NCBI GenBank assembly: GCA_947462925.1
Contig: CANHQP010000001.1
Coordinates: 1 to 64,000, forward strand
DNA from: Flavobacteriia bacterium
GTDB taxonomy: Bacteria > Bacteroidota > Bacteroidia > Flavobacteriales_D > Crocinitomicaceae
DNA: 64,000 bases
Direction of reading: 5' to 3'
The notes beneath the pieces were generated by a model. That model was not told the origin of the DNA and did not search any database. It saw only the letters and a list, made by a program, of their open reading frames with translations. Positions 7,809 to 17,105 of the stretch are shown here, piece after piece. The number at the start of each line of letters is the position of its first letter. The stretch's first letter is position 1. A program made the translations under genes and the position numbers.

Positions 7809-8405
7809 TCAAGGCTGAATCAATAAATTTCTCGCCATTGGACCTAAATTAAAAATAGCATCCAAAATACTTAATTCACTTTCTATCATATTTTCAACAT
7901 TGAAAACTTTGATATAGTTTGAATTTTCAATCGTTGGCCAATCAATTTTCCTAAAATCTTTGATTGATTTATCATCTTGAATATACGTTTCAGTGAATTG
8001 ATTTTGAATGGGTAATGATAACCAACCAACTATTTTTTGATGAATTTGGAAATTAAAATCTACTAAATTTGAAATTTTGCTAAAAATCAATGCTTTTACT
8101 TCCGATTCATAATGCTCAAAATAGGGTGAAGGCGCGTAAGCACTTTCGATGGCTTTCCAATGATTTTTTTGCCAGTTTTCAGCGTAAGAAATTGAAATAT
8201 CTTTCGTGATTGTTTTGTTTCCGTTCGGCTTCACCACTGGAATACTGAGATTTAATAATCCATTGGCGCCCAAGATCGTCATTCTGTTTCTGACAGTTTG
8301 TTTTACATAATGTTCGTAAAGTTCAAATGAAATTGCTTCCATTTGAACCAAACTTTTATAATATGAAATACTTCCGAAGTATGCTGTCGGAAAAATAGAA
8401 GTCAT
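7809..8405 (-). CDS. WbqC family protein
   Basis: The 198-residue protein matches the WbqC-like family: FPTAYFGSISYYKSL at the N-terminus, then YVKQTVRNR, GLLNLSIPV and WQKNHWKAIESAY. Family members are often found with surface polysaccharide genes, and the biochemical function is not settled. Its ATG overlaps the lepB stop by one base (TAATG), so translation is coupled. It is the last gene of the parA-to-wbqC block. Confidence 0.85.
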   Translation of the reverse strand: MTSIFPTAYFGSISYYKSLVQMEAISFELYEHYVKQTVRNRMTILGANGLLNLSIPVVKPNGNKTITKDISISYAENWQKNHWKAIESAYAPSPYFEHYESEVKALIFSKISNLVDFNFQIHQKIVGWLSLPIQNQFTETYIQDDKSIKDFRKIDWPTIENSNYIKVFNVENMIESELSILDAIFNLGPMARNLLIQP

Positions 8406-10306
8406 TATTTGATGAATTTAAACACCCTATTCCAACGAATTCCAATTTCTTCAATACCGCTGTTAGAGAACCAAACAATAGATGCTTTTCCAACAATGTG
8501 ATCTTCCGGAACAAATCCCCAAACCCTTGAATCTGCTGAATTGTAGCGATTGTCTCCCATCATCCAATAATAATTCATGGCAAATTTGTATGAAGTCGCT
8601 TTTTTACTATCGATGTAAAATCCATCCGCTTTTTCAAGTAATTTATGACCTTCATATGCTGTGATGATTCGTCTATAGATTGCAATGTTTTCTTTCGTCA
8701 ATTTCACCGTTGTTCCTTTTTTAGGAATGGTTATCTTTTCAAAATTTGTCATGGTGTTACCATGATAAATGTCTTTCGGGAAGGTATTTAAGTTATTGAT
8801 CATTTCTGCAGGTGAATAACCATATTTGGCAAATGAGTCTTTTCCAATTCTTTGTTCATAACGTTCCTCCAGTTCTAAAATAAATTTCACCTTTGGAAAA
8901 TCACGTTTTAGTTTTTTAAGTTCACTTGCCGTTAAATTCATTTTAAATTCTGAACCACCGCCGTAAACACCATAATCTCTGTCTTTTTCTAAACCATATG
9001 TTTGGTACATTTGGTTATGGAAAGTTTTGTCAGGCAAATTGTTATTCAAATCAGTTGGATTTGGGACAATGTATCTTAAATTTTGATTTTCAGCAATTTT
9101 TGCTGGTTTTCCATTGACATACAATTTTGCATTTTTGATTTCAATGACATCCCCTGGAATTGCAACGCATCTTTTGATGTAATTTTCTCTTTTATCAACA
9201 GGTCGATAGATTACTCCATAGTGATTAATCAAAACACCTTCGTTGTCTTGTGCTACTTTTTCAACAGCCAATTTTCTTCTAGCGAAAGATTTCCATTTTT
9301 CGATATTATCGATAAATTCTATTGCATCCTCATTAAAAACAGTCCCTCTTGCTTGAAAATAAGCTTCTTCCGTAATTGGATTTGCAATTTTCATGGCTAT
9401 TTCTCTAATCTTGGAATCTTTTGTTTCCATCCAATAACGAATCGCTTCGTTGTTTACAATTCCATGATAATCATGTCCCATCAAGCCATTTGGCATTCTA
9501 GGATCGTAAACTGCAGTATCACCAGAAGGATAATTGAAAACAACCACATCATATCTTTCAACTTTACCCATTCCTGGCAATCTTGTGTAATTGCAAGTTT
9601 CTAGATCTGAATAAGATTTGATATTGACCCATGGAATGAAATTATGCACCAATGGAAAAGATAGGGGAGTTACGGGTACTTTTGGACCATAAGCCAATTT
9701 GTTCACAAATAAGAAATCGCCAACCAACAACGTTTTTTCCATCGATCCTGTTGGAATTTTGAATGGTTCAAAAACATAGGTTCTAATAATACTCGCAGCA
9801 ACTAAGGCGAAAACAATTGAATCGCCCCATTCTTTGATTTTGGTCTTTTTTCCTGCTTTATCTGAACTGAAAAAACCAAAAAGCGTGGCTACTAAATGTC
9901 CAACAACAGGAAAACACAAAAACAGAACGATATGATCTCCAATGCTTCTTTCATTGATTTCCTTGGGATTTGCCCAATTTGTTGCAGGTCTAACTTCTTC
10001 ATTTTTCAATTTTGCCATCAAAATGTATGGGAAGAAAATTCCTTGTAAAGTATCTTGCCAAGAAAAATGTCCAAATTTTCTAATGTAGCTCAAATTGACA
10101 ACTGCCCACATCACAATGTGTACACCAGGGAACAACATCAAGAGTGCCCACCAAGGTTTATTGCAACTGATTTTGAAAGCGACATAATAATTGTAACCTG
10201 GAATCAAAGCTTCCCAAGACTTTCGTCCCGCTTTTTCAAAGCTTGTGAACCATAGCGCTAAATATGGATGAACTAAAATAAATAAGTAGAAATATAAAGC
10301 ATTCAT
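8405..10306 (-). CDS. lepB: Signal peptidase I, large Bacteroidota form
   Basis: LepB removes signal peptides from exported proteins at the inner membrane. The first 145 residues hold several membrane segments with a DUF5684-like look (SWEALIPGYNYYVAFKI). A further helix precedes the S26 catalytic domain with Ser188 in KIPTGSMEKTLL, general-base Lys378 in NYIKRCVAIPGD, and the box GDNRYNSADSRVWGFVP near residue 595. At 633 residues it is about twice the size of classic SPase I, because of the N-terminal membrane domain and two long insertions (about 230-370 and 400-580). It overlaps dapB by four bases (ATGA) and wbqC by one. Confidence 0.95.
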   Translation of the reverse strand: MNALYFYLFILVHPYLALWFTSFEKAGRKSWEALIPGYNYYVAFKISCNKPWWALLMLFPGVHIVMWAVVNLSYIRKFGHFSWQDTLQGIFFPYILMAKLKNEEVRPATNWANPKEINERSIGDHIVLFLCFPVVGHLVATLFGFFSSDKAGKKTKIKEWGDSIVFALVAASIIRTYVFEPFKIPTGSMEKTLLVGDFLFVNKLAYGPKVPVTPLSFPLVHNFIPWVNIKSYSDLETCNYTRLPGMGKVERYDVVVFNYPSGDTAVYDPRMPNGLMGHDYHGIVNNEAIRYWMETKDSKIREIAMKIANPITEEAYFQARGTVFNEDAIEFIDNIEKWKSFARRKLAVEKVAQDNEGVLINHYGVIYRPVDKRENYIKRCVAIPGDVIEIKNAKLYVNGKPAKIAENQNLRYIVPNPTDLNNNLPDKTFHNQMYQTYGLEKDRDYGVYGGGSEFKMNLTASELKKLKRDFPKVKFILELEERYEQRIGKDSFAKYGYSPAEMINNLNTFPKDIYHGNTMTNFEKITIPKKGTTVKLTKENIAIYRRIITAYEGHKLLEKADGFYIDSKKATSYKFAMNYYWMMGDNRYNSADSRVWGFVPEDHIVGKASIVWFSNSGIEEIGIRWNRVFKFIK

Positions 10307-11034
10307 AATGTTTTGATTTTGAGGACATCTTTCATTGTGAAGATTCCTTGTTTATTAAAAATCCATTCAGCTGCAACAACAGCGCCCAAGGCAAAACCTT
10401 TTCTACTGTGTGCTTCGTGACTGATGGTAATCGTATCAATTTCAGACACATACTTAATGGTATGTGTTCCAGGTACATCTGGCAATCTATGTGCTGTCAC
10501 ACCCAATTGATTTGAGGAAAGATTTGGTTCTTCACCAACACCACAAATCCAAGAAGCGTAATTGGTGTTATTTTCCAAAATCCCATCCGCCAGTGAAATC
10601 GCAGTTCCACTTGGTGCATCTAATTTTTGCAAATGGTGTATTTCTTCAATACTTGCTTGGTATTCAGGATAATCAGAAATAAGGTTTGCAAGTCTTGCAT
10701 TGATTTCGAACAGAATATTTACACCAATACTGAAATTACTGGCATGTAAAAGTGTTCCATTATTTCTATTAACTAATTCTGTGACTTCAGTTAATCTTGA
10801 ATTCCATCCTGTTGTACCGACAACAATAGGAGTGTTTTCGTTTAGAGCTTTTTCAATGTGTTCAACTGCTAAGGATGGCTTACTAAACTCAATAGCTACG
10901 TCTGCCATAGCTAACATATCAGAATCAAGAGGTTGAGAACTATTTGAACGAAAAACAATTTCATGTCCACGGTCAAGTGCAATTTCTTCTATTGCTTTTC
11001 CCATTTTCCCGTAACCAATCAATCCTATTTTCAT
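10303..11034 (-). CDS. dapB: 4-hydroxy-tetrahydrodipicolinate reductase
   Basis: DapB reduces HTPA to tetrahydrodipicolinate in the lysine/meso-diaminopimelate pathway, so it also serves peptidoglycan synthesis. The Rossmann motif GLIGYGKMGKA is at residues 4-14, VVGTTGW is mid-protein, and the catalytic EIHHLQKLDAPSGTA is near residue 150. The real start is ATG 11034; the frame extends to a TTG at 11040. At 243 residues it has the usual length. It leads the run dapB-lepB-wbqC, with a good promoter just upstream. Confidence 0.95.
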   Translation of the reverse strand: MKIGLIGYGKMGKAIEEIALDRGHEIVFRSNSSQPLDSDMLAMADVAIEFSKPSLAVEHIEKALNENTPIVVGTTGWNSRLTEVTELVNRNNGTLLHASNFSIGVNILFEINARLANLISDYPEYQASIEEIHHLQKLDAPSGTAISLADGILENNTNYASWICGVGEEPNLSSNQLGVTAHRLPDVPGTHTIKYVSEIDTITISHEAHSRKGFALGAVVAAEWIFNKQGIFTMKDVLKIKTL

Positions 11035-11062
11035 TTGCAAATAATTACTTTTTAAAGCTTGA

Positions 11063-11092
11063 CAAAAATATAAAACTCAGCGAACTGGGCAA
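11063..11092 (-). promoter_or_regulatory. Promoter of the dapB-lepB-wbqC run
   Basis: On the minus strand TTG (11090-11092), a 19-base spacer and TATTTTTG (11063-11070) match the Bacteroidota -33/-7 pattern. Transcription would start near 11057, giving a leader of about 20 bases to ATG 11034. Confidence 0.6.
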
Positions 11093-11097
11093 TTTTT

Positions 11098-11661
11098 TTA
11101 GCGAAAATTAAGAGTTAACTTCAATCCTGGATTAGTTAAACTCATCATAGTTGGATGTATATTCATAGATAAATCTTCACTTACATCAAAACTAACAAAA
11201 TGGGCTTCTACTGCTGCATCTACAACTTGAATGATGTAAACGGCTCCAAAAGCCAAAATAAATAAATCTCTTCGATTTAGATGTTGGTCATACAAATTCA
11301 ATACACCTTGATAATCATATTGTTCCCATTGTGTATCGAAAGTTTGCGTAAAATCTGTTGCTTCTCTCAAATTGTATTCTCTCTTCAAGGATCGTTGCAG
11401 AGAATTATTTTTTAACATTAAATAACCTGTTGCGCCAAGTCCGGCATATATCAAGGGAACCTTCCAAAATGCTTTTTTCTTTTTGGGAGGCATCGCAATG
11501 TGATTATAGATTTGACCTGCACCAGGAATAACGGCTGAAAATAGCACTGCTTTTTTTACCGAATGGATAGTATCAATAGTCGCTGAAGTTTTAACAATTT
11601 TCTCTTGCGCATTTATAGAAATAAAAAAAGCAGAACAAAAAAGAAGCAACGACAATTTCAT
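11098..11661 (-). CDS. DUF5683 domain protein (exported or membrane)
   Basis: An N-terminal signal peptide (MKLSLLLFCSAFFISINAQ) precedes a DUF5683 domain: AVLFSAVIPGAGQIYNH, then FWKVPLIYAGLGATGYLML and a second hydrophobic stretch (DLFILAFGAVYIIQVVDA). The end, LTLNFR, looks like an outer-membrane strand. The function is unknown, but the gene is characteristically placed between parB and dapB in Bacteroidota. Its start overlaps the parB stop by one base, indicating coupled translation. Confidence 0.85.
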   Translation of the reverse strand: MKLSLLLFCSAFFISINAQEKIVKTSATIDTIHSVKKAVLFSAVIPGAGQIYNHIAMPPKKKKAFWKVPLIYAGLGATGYLMLKNNSLQRSLKREYNLREATDFTQTFDTQWEQYDYQGVLNLYDQHLNRRDLFILAFGAVYIIQVVDAAVEAHFVSFDVSEDLSMNIHPTMMSLTNPGLKLTLNFR

Positions 11662-12566
11662 TATTTATTCAATATTTCGATGATTCTGTTTAAGTCAACT
11701 TCAGAATTGAAACTAATCATGATTTTACCACTGCCTAAATTATTTTTCTTGATATCAACTTTAGCTGAAACACGGTCCCCTAAAAATGCTTTGAAAGTTT
11801 CTTGCGATTTATTCAAAGCAGGTGATGGTGCTTTTTCTTTCGGTTCATCATCGAAATCTTCCGCTTTATATCCTTCACGGATTAAAACTTCTAATTCACG
11901 AACAGACAAATTATTATCTATAATTCGCTGGTAAAGTAAAACTTGGAACTGCTCTTCTCCAGCAGAAACTAGTGCTCTTGCGTGTCCCATTGAAACCAAG
12001 CCATCACGCACTCCTAATTGAATTACCGCAGGCAATTTTAATAATCTGATGTGATTGGTGATACTCGATCTACTTTTTGAAATCTTTTGGCTCAACTGTT
12101 CTTGAGTCAAATTACATTCTGTGATCAATCTTTGGTAAGAAAGCGCAACTTCAATCGAGTTTAAATCTTCGCGTTGGATGTTTTCAACCAAAGCCATTTC
12201 TAGCATTGCTTGATCATTTGCAACACGTATATAAGCAGGAACTTCTTCTAAACCATTCAATTGAGAAGCTCTGAATCTTCTTTCACCAGAAATTAATTGG
12301 TATTTATCTCTACCTAATTTCCTTACAGTCAATGGTTGAATGATTCCGTGTGTAGCAATAGATTCTCTCAATTCCTCTAAAGCTTCTTTCTCGAAATTTG
12401 TTCTTGGATTAAATGGATTTGCTTCAATGTCACCAATTGGAATCATAGAAATAGAACCAACAACTCCACTTTCCTGAGATTTTGAAGTGATGTCTGTTGC
12501 TGCATTTTCAAGTAATGCACTCAATCCTTTGCCAAGGGCTCCACGTTTTTTTGTATTAGAGGTCAT
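11661..12566 (-). CDS. parB: Chromosome partitioning protein ParB
   Basis: ParB is a CTP-dependent clamp that loads at parS and spreads over DNA for origin segregation. It has the N-terminal RGALGKGLSALL, then IEANPFNPRTNF, the CTPase motif SGERRFRASQL, the HTH region (LTQEQLSQKISKSRSSITNHIRLL) and a C-terminal dimerisation part (SGKIMISF). At 301 residues it is full length. Its start lies inside the end of parA (11-base overlap). I found no canonical parS (a TTNCACGTGNAA-type palindrome) in the window. Confidence 0.95.
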   Translation of the reverse strand: MTSNTKKRGALGKGLSALLENAATDITSKSQESGVVGSISMIPIGDIEANPFNPRTNFEKEALEELRESIATHGIIQPLTVRKLGRDKYQLISGERRFRASQLNGLEEVPAYIRVANDQAMLEMALVENIQREDLNSIEVALSYQRLITECNLTQEQLSQKISKSRSSITNHIRLLKLPAVIQLGVRDGLVSMGHARALVSAGEEQFQVLLYQRIIDNNLSVRELEVLIREGYKAEDFDDEPKEKAPSPALNKSQETFKAFLGDRVSAKVDIKKNNLGSGKIMISFNSEVDLNRIIEILNK

Positions 12567-13368
12567 CTCCTAAATTAATTTTTTTATCGTCGTTTGCTAT
12601 TTTTGTCACGTTGTTTTTTTGCAAAATTTCTCTCGCAAAATTTAAGTAATTGATTGAACCTTTACTGGATGCGTCATGCATCACAATGGTTTCCCCGAAA
12701 CTTGGTGCTTCACCCAACTTTGTATTTCTATGAATTACTGTATCAAAAACCAATTCCTGAAAGTGTGTTTTCACTTCATCAACTACTTGATTGGCCAAAC
12801 GTAATCTTGTGTCATACATAGTCAAAACAATGCCTTCGATCTCTAAATCAGGATTCAATCTACCTTGAACGATTTTAATGGTATTTAATAATTTACCTAA
12901 TCCTTCCAAAGCAAAATATTCGCACTGAACCGGAATCAAAACTGAATCAGCTGCAGTCAATGAATTTACAGTGATTAATCCCAATGAAGGTGAACAATCG
13001 ATGATGATGAAATCGTATTGATCTTTTATTTTTTCAAGCGCTTGTTTTAATCGATGCTCACGGTGTTCCATGTTAATCATCTCTAATTCAGCACCAACCA
13101 AGTCAATGTGCGATGGGAGAATATCCAAATTTGGATTGTCAGTTTTGATAATTAATTCGGAAGGATGAACGTCGTTGATTAAACAGTCATAAATATTTCG
13201 CGTGTTTTTTGGATCTAATCCAACACCTGATGTTGCATTTGCTTGAGGGTCAGCATCTACAAGCAAAGTCTTGTATTCTAATACACCAAAACATCCACCC
13301 AAGTTTATGGCTGTGGTTGTTTTTCCAACTCCTCCTTTTTGATTTGCTATGGCGATTATCTTGCCCAT
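12556..13368 (-). CDS. parA: Chromosome partitioning ATPase ParA/Soj
   Basis: This deviant-Walker ATPase partners with ParB. KGGVGKTTTAINL is at residues 11-23, with the signature lysine of the ParA/MinD class, then LLVDADPQANAT, and IIDCSPSLGLIT for Walker B. At 270 residues it has the standard length. A near-consensus TATCTTTA box lies upstream. It overlaps parB and heads the segregation block. Confidence 0.96.
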   Translation of the reverse strand: MGKIIAIANQKGGVGKTTTAINLGGCFGVLEYKTLLVDADPQANATSGVGLDPKNTRNIYDCLINDVHPSELIIKTDNPNLDILPSHIDLVGAELEMINMEHREHRLKQALEKIKDQYDFIIIDCSPSLGLITVNSLTAADSVLIPVQCEYFALEGLGKLLNTIKIVQGRLNPDLEIEGIVLTMYDTRLRLANQVVDEVKTHFQELVFDTVIHRNTKLGEAPSFGETIVMHDASSKGSINYLNFAREILQKNNVTKIANDDKKINLGDDL

Positions 13369-13515
13369 TCATTTATTTTTAGACCATAAAGATACGTTAA
13401 CTAATTGGCTTTTGGTCAACCCAAGTATGCTTATTTATTAACTTTTGGTTTGTTGAAATTTTTTCAATGTATAGAAATCACAGAAATTGATGCTAAACAG
13501 GAACTTTCACTTTGT

Positions 13516-13803
13516 CTAAAAATCAATTTCAGAATATTCTCCAGTTTTTTTCAATTCAGCCACTTTATTGATGACATCTTCTAATCCTTCTTGAAATTTC
13601 TCAAAATCCTCCTTGTAAAGAAAAATTTTGTGTTTTTGAAATGATTCTGTGCCATTTTCGGTTGACTTTTTACTCTCTGTGACAGTAATAAATAAGTCGT
13701 TTCCCCTGGTTGATTTGATGTCAAAAAAATAGGTGCGTTTTCCTGCTTTGATCACCTTAGAATATACTTCGTCATTGCGATCGTTTCTCTTTTCATAGTC
13801 CAT
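13516..13803 (-). CDS. PUR-family nucleic-acid-binding protein (DUF3276)
   Basis: The 95-residue protein begins with charged residues and contains VYSKVIKAGKRTYFFDIKST and DLFITVTES, the single PUR repeat typical of the DUF3276 family in Bacteroidota and spirochaetes. By analogy with Pur-alpha it binds single-stranded DNA or RNA as a dimer. It stands alone between parA and a secreted hypothetical protein. Confidence 0.88.
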   Translation of the reverse strand: MDYEKRNDRNDEVYSKVIKAGKRTYFFDIKSTRGNDLFITVTESKKSTENGTESFQKHKIFLYKEDFEKFQEGLEDVINKVAELKKTGEYSEIDF

Positions 13804-13904
13804 AGTTCGTTTATTAAGTGTCTAACTTAAAACAAATATGTAGAAATATTTCTAAAAACCAATGAAAATGAACGTAAAAATCAAAGAATGAAAAAAATAG
13901 AAAT

Positions 13905-14984
13905 TTAGTTACCAGTAATTCCAGATTTGTGTTTTTTATTTCTTTTCCTAACTGGTGGGAATTCTGACTCTTCCTTTTTATTTTTCTTTTTACTTGGAGT
14001 TTCAGCTATTTCTCCTTCAGGAAGGGCGGGAGTATGGATGTTTTCTCCTGCAGGAGCATTTGGATTTGAAGGGTCTATCCATTTTGCATTTTCTTTGTGT
14101 CGCACCAACTGACCATTTCTATCTATGTCTAATCGAACAACTGGATTGCTTTTTGTTGTTGATTTTTTGTTGATTCCAATTACATCTTCTTCCAGTACCC
14201 ATTTGTTATTTATAAACTTTAATGCATCGTACGACATGTCAGGAACATAGAATTCTCTAAATCCCTCCATACTTTGAGATTCAGGTGAAAGATGATCAAA
14301 AATGATTCTATTTCTTGCATCGTCGTAGTTCAAACTCATGACACATTTTTTAGAATGCTCGAAGAAAACACGCTTTAAAACTTGGTCTTTGATTTTGAAG
14401 ATCGGACTTCCTAATTTGATATGATTTCCAGAAAATGAGAGTACATCAATCAGCTTTGTGTGACTCATATTGTTGTTGGCATCATAACCAAGTAAGGTGT
14501 AGTAGGTTTTGTTTGACTTTTCGACTGGGATAATTTTATAATACAATGCGCCATACCACATCGTTTCATCTAACACATCTTCAGGTTGAGGAGCTAACAT
14601 CATTGAATTGTCAACTAATTCAATCGTTTTCCATTCTTTTTTCTTTTCATCAAACTTTAAAATGAAACAATAATATTTATGTGTTTCATCTTCTTGTTCT
14701 ACGTTCCAATTGAAAAAACGAAATTGATTGTCAGGACTTTTGATGGTACCAACAGATTTTAACATTGCGAAAGGATAGTCGAATGCACCTTTTAACGCAA
14801 TTGTTTCTTGTAGAAATGTTTTGAAAGTTTGATTCGCTGTTTCTTTGTCTAAATCTGATTTAGCATTTCTTAAATTGTCTAAATAGCCCGACAATTGTTT
14901 CTCACGATTCAATAATAGACTATCCACCTGAGCATTTAAGCTCAAAGAAAAAATCGATAAAAAAAGTACAACAAATCCTTTCAT
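13905..14984 (-). CDS. Exported hypothetical protein with basic, charged tail
   Basis: ATG 14984 gives a signal peptide (MKGFVVLFLSIFSLSLNAQ). The frame extends to a TTG at 14990. The mature part is about 340 residues of mixed alpha/beta (NWNVEQEDETHKYYCFIL, TYYTLLGYDANN), then a low-complexity C-terminus rich in Lys and Glu (KKKNKKEE, RKRNKKHKSG). There is no T9SS domain or lipobox. I do not recognise the family beyond a general resemblance to uncharacterised Bacteroidota periplasmic proteins. It lies upstream of no obvious operon partner. Confidence 0.7.
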   Translation of the reverse strand: MKGFVVLFLSIFSLSLNAQVDSLLLNREKQLSGYLDNLRNAKSDLDKETANQTFKTFLQETIALKGAFDYPFAMLKSVGTIKSPDNQFRFFNWNVEQEDETHKYYCFILKFDEKKKEWKTIELVDNSMMLAPQPEDVLDETMWYGALYYKIIPVEKSNKTYYTLLGYDANNNMSHTKLIDVLSFSGNHIKLGSPIFKIKDQVLKRVFFEHSKKCVMSLNYDDARNRIIFDHLSPESQSMEGFREFYVPDMSYDALKFINNKWVLEEDVIGINKKSTTKSNPVVRLDIDRNGQLVRHKENAKWIDPSNPNAPAGENIHTPALPEGEIAETPSKKKNKKEESEFPPVRKRNKKHKSGITGN

Positions 14985-15046
14985 ATTCAAGAGAACGTTA
15001 AAACAATTGATTTGTTACTATTTCTGATTCAATAAAGAATACAGAA

Positions 15047-15475
<429 letters not shown>

Positions 15476-15510
15476 TTATGATTGTTGAAACTAACTTCAG
15501 ACAATAAAAA

Positions 15511-15536
15511 AAGCGGAAACCTGATGATTTCCGCTT
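15511..15536 (-). terminator. Terminator of the GAPDH gene
   Basis: On the minus strand a perfect 9-bp stem (AAGCGGAAA with TTTCCGCTT) with an 8-base loop is followed by seven T, 35 bases after the GAPDH stop. Confidence 0.9.
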
Positions 15537-15570
15537 CAATATAAATTTGTTAACTAAATTAAGAATTCAA

Positions 15571-17022
15571 TTAATAGTAAATCGCTCTTCTTACTTTAGA
15601 AATGTATTTTGCTAAACGAATTACTTGTTTTGTGTAACCAAACTCATTGTCGTACCAAGCATACAAAATCACGTTTTCACCATCGTTTGACACGATTGTT
15701 GCGTGAGAATCGTAAACTGAACAACAAGTATTTCCGATAATGTCACTAGAAACTAATTCAGGATCAAAAGAATAATAAATTTGATTTACTAAATCACCAT
15801 TCAATGCTGCGTCTTTGATAGCTGCATTTACTTCAGCAACATTTGTTCCTTTGCGTAAGTTCAAGCTCAAAATTGCCAATGAACCATTTGGAGTAGGTAC
15901 ACGAACCGCATTTGCAGTCAATTTGTCTTTCAAATCTGGAATTACTTTAGTTACAGCTGAACCTGCACCAGTTGAAGTAATTACCATGTTGATTGCAGCT
16001 GAACGACCTCTACGAGGTTTTTTGTGCATATTGTCCAATAAGTTTTGGTCATTGGTGTAAGCATGAACAGTTTCAATGTGTCCTTTCACAACGCCAAATT
16101 TATCGTTGATTACTTTTAAGATTGGAGAAATCGCATTTGTTGTACAAGAAGCAGCAGAGAAAATATTTTCATTTTCCAAATCCAATTCTCCTTGGTTGAT
16201 TCCGTAAACAACATTTGGAATTTCTTTTCCTGGAGCAGTCAATAATACTTTAGAAACACCTTTTGATTTCAAGTGACGGCTTAATGCTTCACGGTTTTCA
16301 AAAACTCCAGTATTGTCGATGATTAACGCATTGTTGATTCCATAAGCTGTGTAATCAATATCTTCAGGATTGGAAGCGTCAATCATTTGAACGATTTGAC
16401 CGTTGATAACGATTGCTTTTCTTTCCAAATCTTCTTGCACAGTTCCTTTGAAAGCACCGTGAACAGAGTCATTTCTCAACAAAGAAGCTCTTTTGATGAT
16501 GTCTTTGTCAGAATTTCCACGAGTAACGATTGCTCTTAAACGCAATTGTTGACCTTTTCCAGCTTGTTTGATTAATTCACGTGCAGCCAAACGACCAATA
16601 CGACCAAAACCATACAATACTACATCGCGAGGTTCAATTTCTTCTTTGTTTTGAGAACCTAAATTTCCTAATTTGGAAGCTAAGAATTCAGCTTTGTTTG
16701 CAAAATTAGTTTGTTCAGCCAACCATTCGCTTGCCAATTTACCGATATCGATTTTAGCTGGAGCAATGTTCATTTTCATAATTTCCTCAGCCAATTCTGA
16801 AGTTGTAAAAATGTCAATTGGTCTGTTTACAACTTTGATTGCATATTCATGCAAGTTTAAGATCTCAGAAATTGTTACATCAGATAAGTGATTTCTGAAA
16901 AGTACCAATTCGATTCCTTTGTCGTAAAGTAATTCTCCTGTTTTGCTTGCTAATACTACAGCAGCACGCTCACGTTTGATGTGTGCGTTTAGTTCATTTT
17001 CGTAACCTTGAGCAGTTCCCAT
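15571..17022 (-). CDS. gap: Glyceraldehyde-3-phosphate dehydrogenase, long form
   Basis: The enzyme oxidises glyceraldehyde 3-phosphate to 1,3-bisphosphoglycerate. From ATG 17022 (MGTAQGYENEL) it has 483 residues. The first 135 are a helical extension absent from ordinary GAPDH (about 335 residues). NAD-binding GFGRIGR is at 138-144, the active-site ASCTTNAISP has Cys293, and WYDNEFGYT lies near the C-terminus. Long GAPDHs of this kind occur in Bacteroidota and may favour one direction of the reaction (inference). The gene sits just downstream of rpoD with a terminator between them, so it is probably its own unit. Confidence 0.94.
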   Translation of the reverse strand: MGTAQGYENELNAHIKRERAAVVLASKTGELLYDKGIELVLFRNHLSDVTISEILNLHEYAIKVVNRPIDIFTTSELAEEIMKMNIAPAKIDIGKLASEWLAEQTNFANKAEFLASKLGNLGSQNKEEIEPRDVVLYGFGRIGRLAARELIKQAGKGQQLRLRAIVTRGNSDKDIIKRASLLRNDSVHGAFKGTVQEDLERKAIVINGQIVQMIDASNPEDIDYTAYGINNALIIDNTGVFENREALSRHLKSKGVSKVLLTAPGKEIPNVVYGINQGELDLENENIFSAASCTTNAISPILKVINDKFGVVKGHIETVHAYTNDQNLLDNMHKKPRRGRSAAINMVITSTGAGSAVTKVIPDLKDKLTANAVRVPTPNGSLAILSLNLRKGTNVAEVNAAIKDAALNGDLVNQIYYSFDPELVSSDIIGNTCCSVYDSHATIVSNDGENVILYAWYDNEFGYTKQVIRLAKYISKVRRAIYY

Positions 17023-17065
17023 TTGCTTGTTTTGATTTTGAATTAAAGTGAAAATATATAAAGCC

Positions 17066-17100
17066 AAAACGGCTGCCCATGTTTAATGAACAGCCGTTTT
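17066..17100 (-). terminator. Terminator between rpoD and GAPDH
   Basis: A perfect 10-bp stem (17066-17075 with 17091-17100, AAAACGGCTG with CAGCCGTTTT) starts six bases after the rpoD stop. The T-run is short, so termination may be partial. Confidence 0.7.
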
Positions 17101-17105
17101 TTATT

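Noticed and set aside
9083-9604. Antisense open frames inside lepB, HtrA, SOD and GH92 (for example 9083-9604, 18238-18723, 20407-20910, 22134-22526).
   Set aside because: All lie opposite strong protein-coding matches and show skewed, unfamiliar residue use; they are shadows of the real genes.
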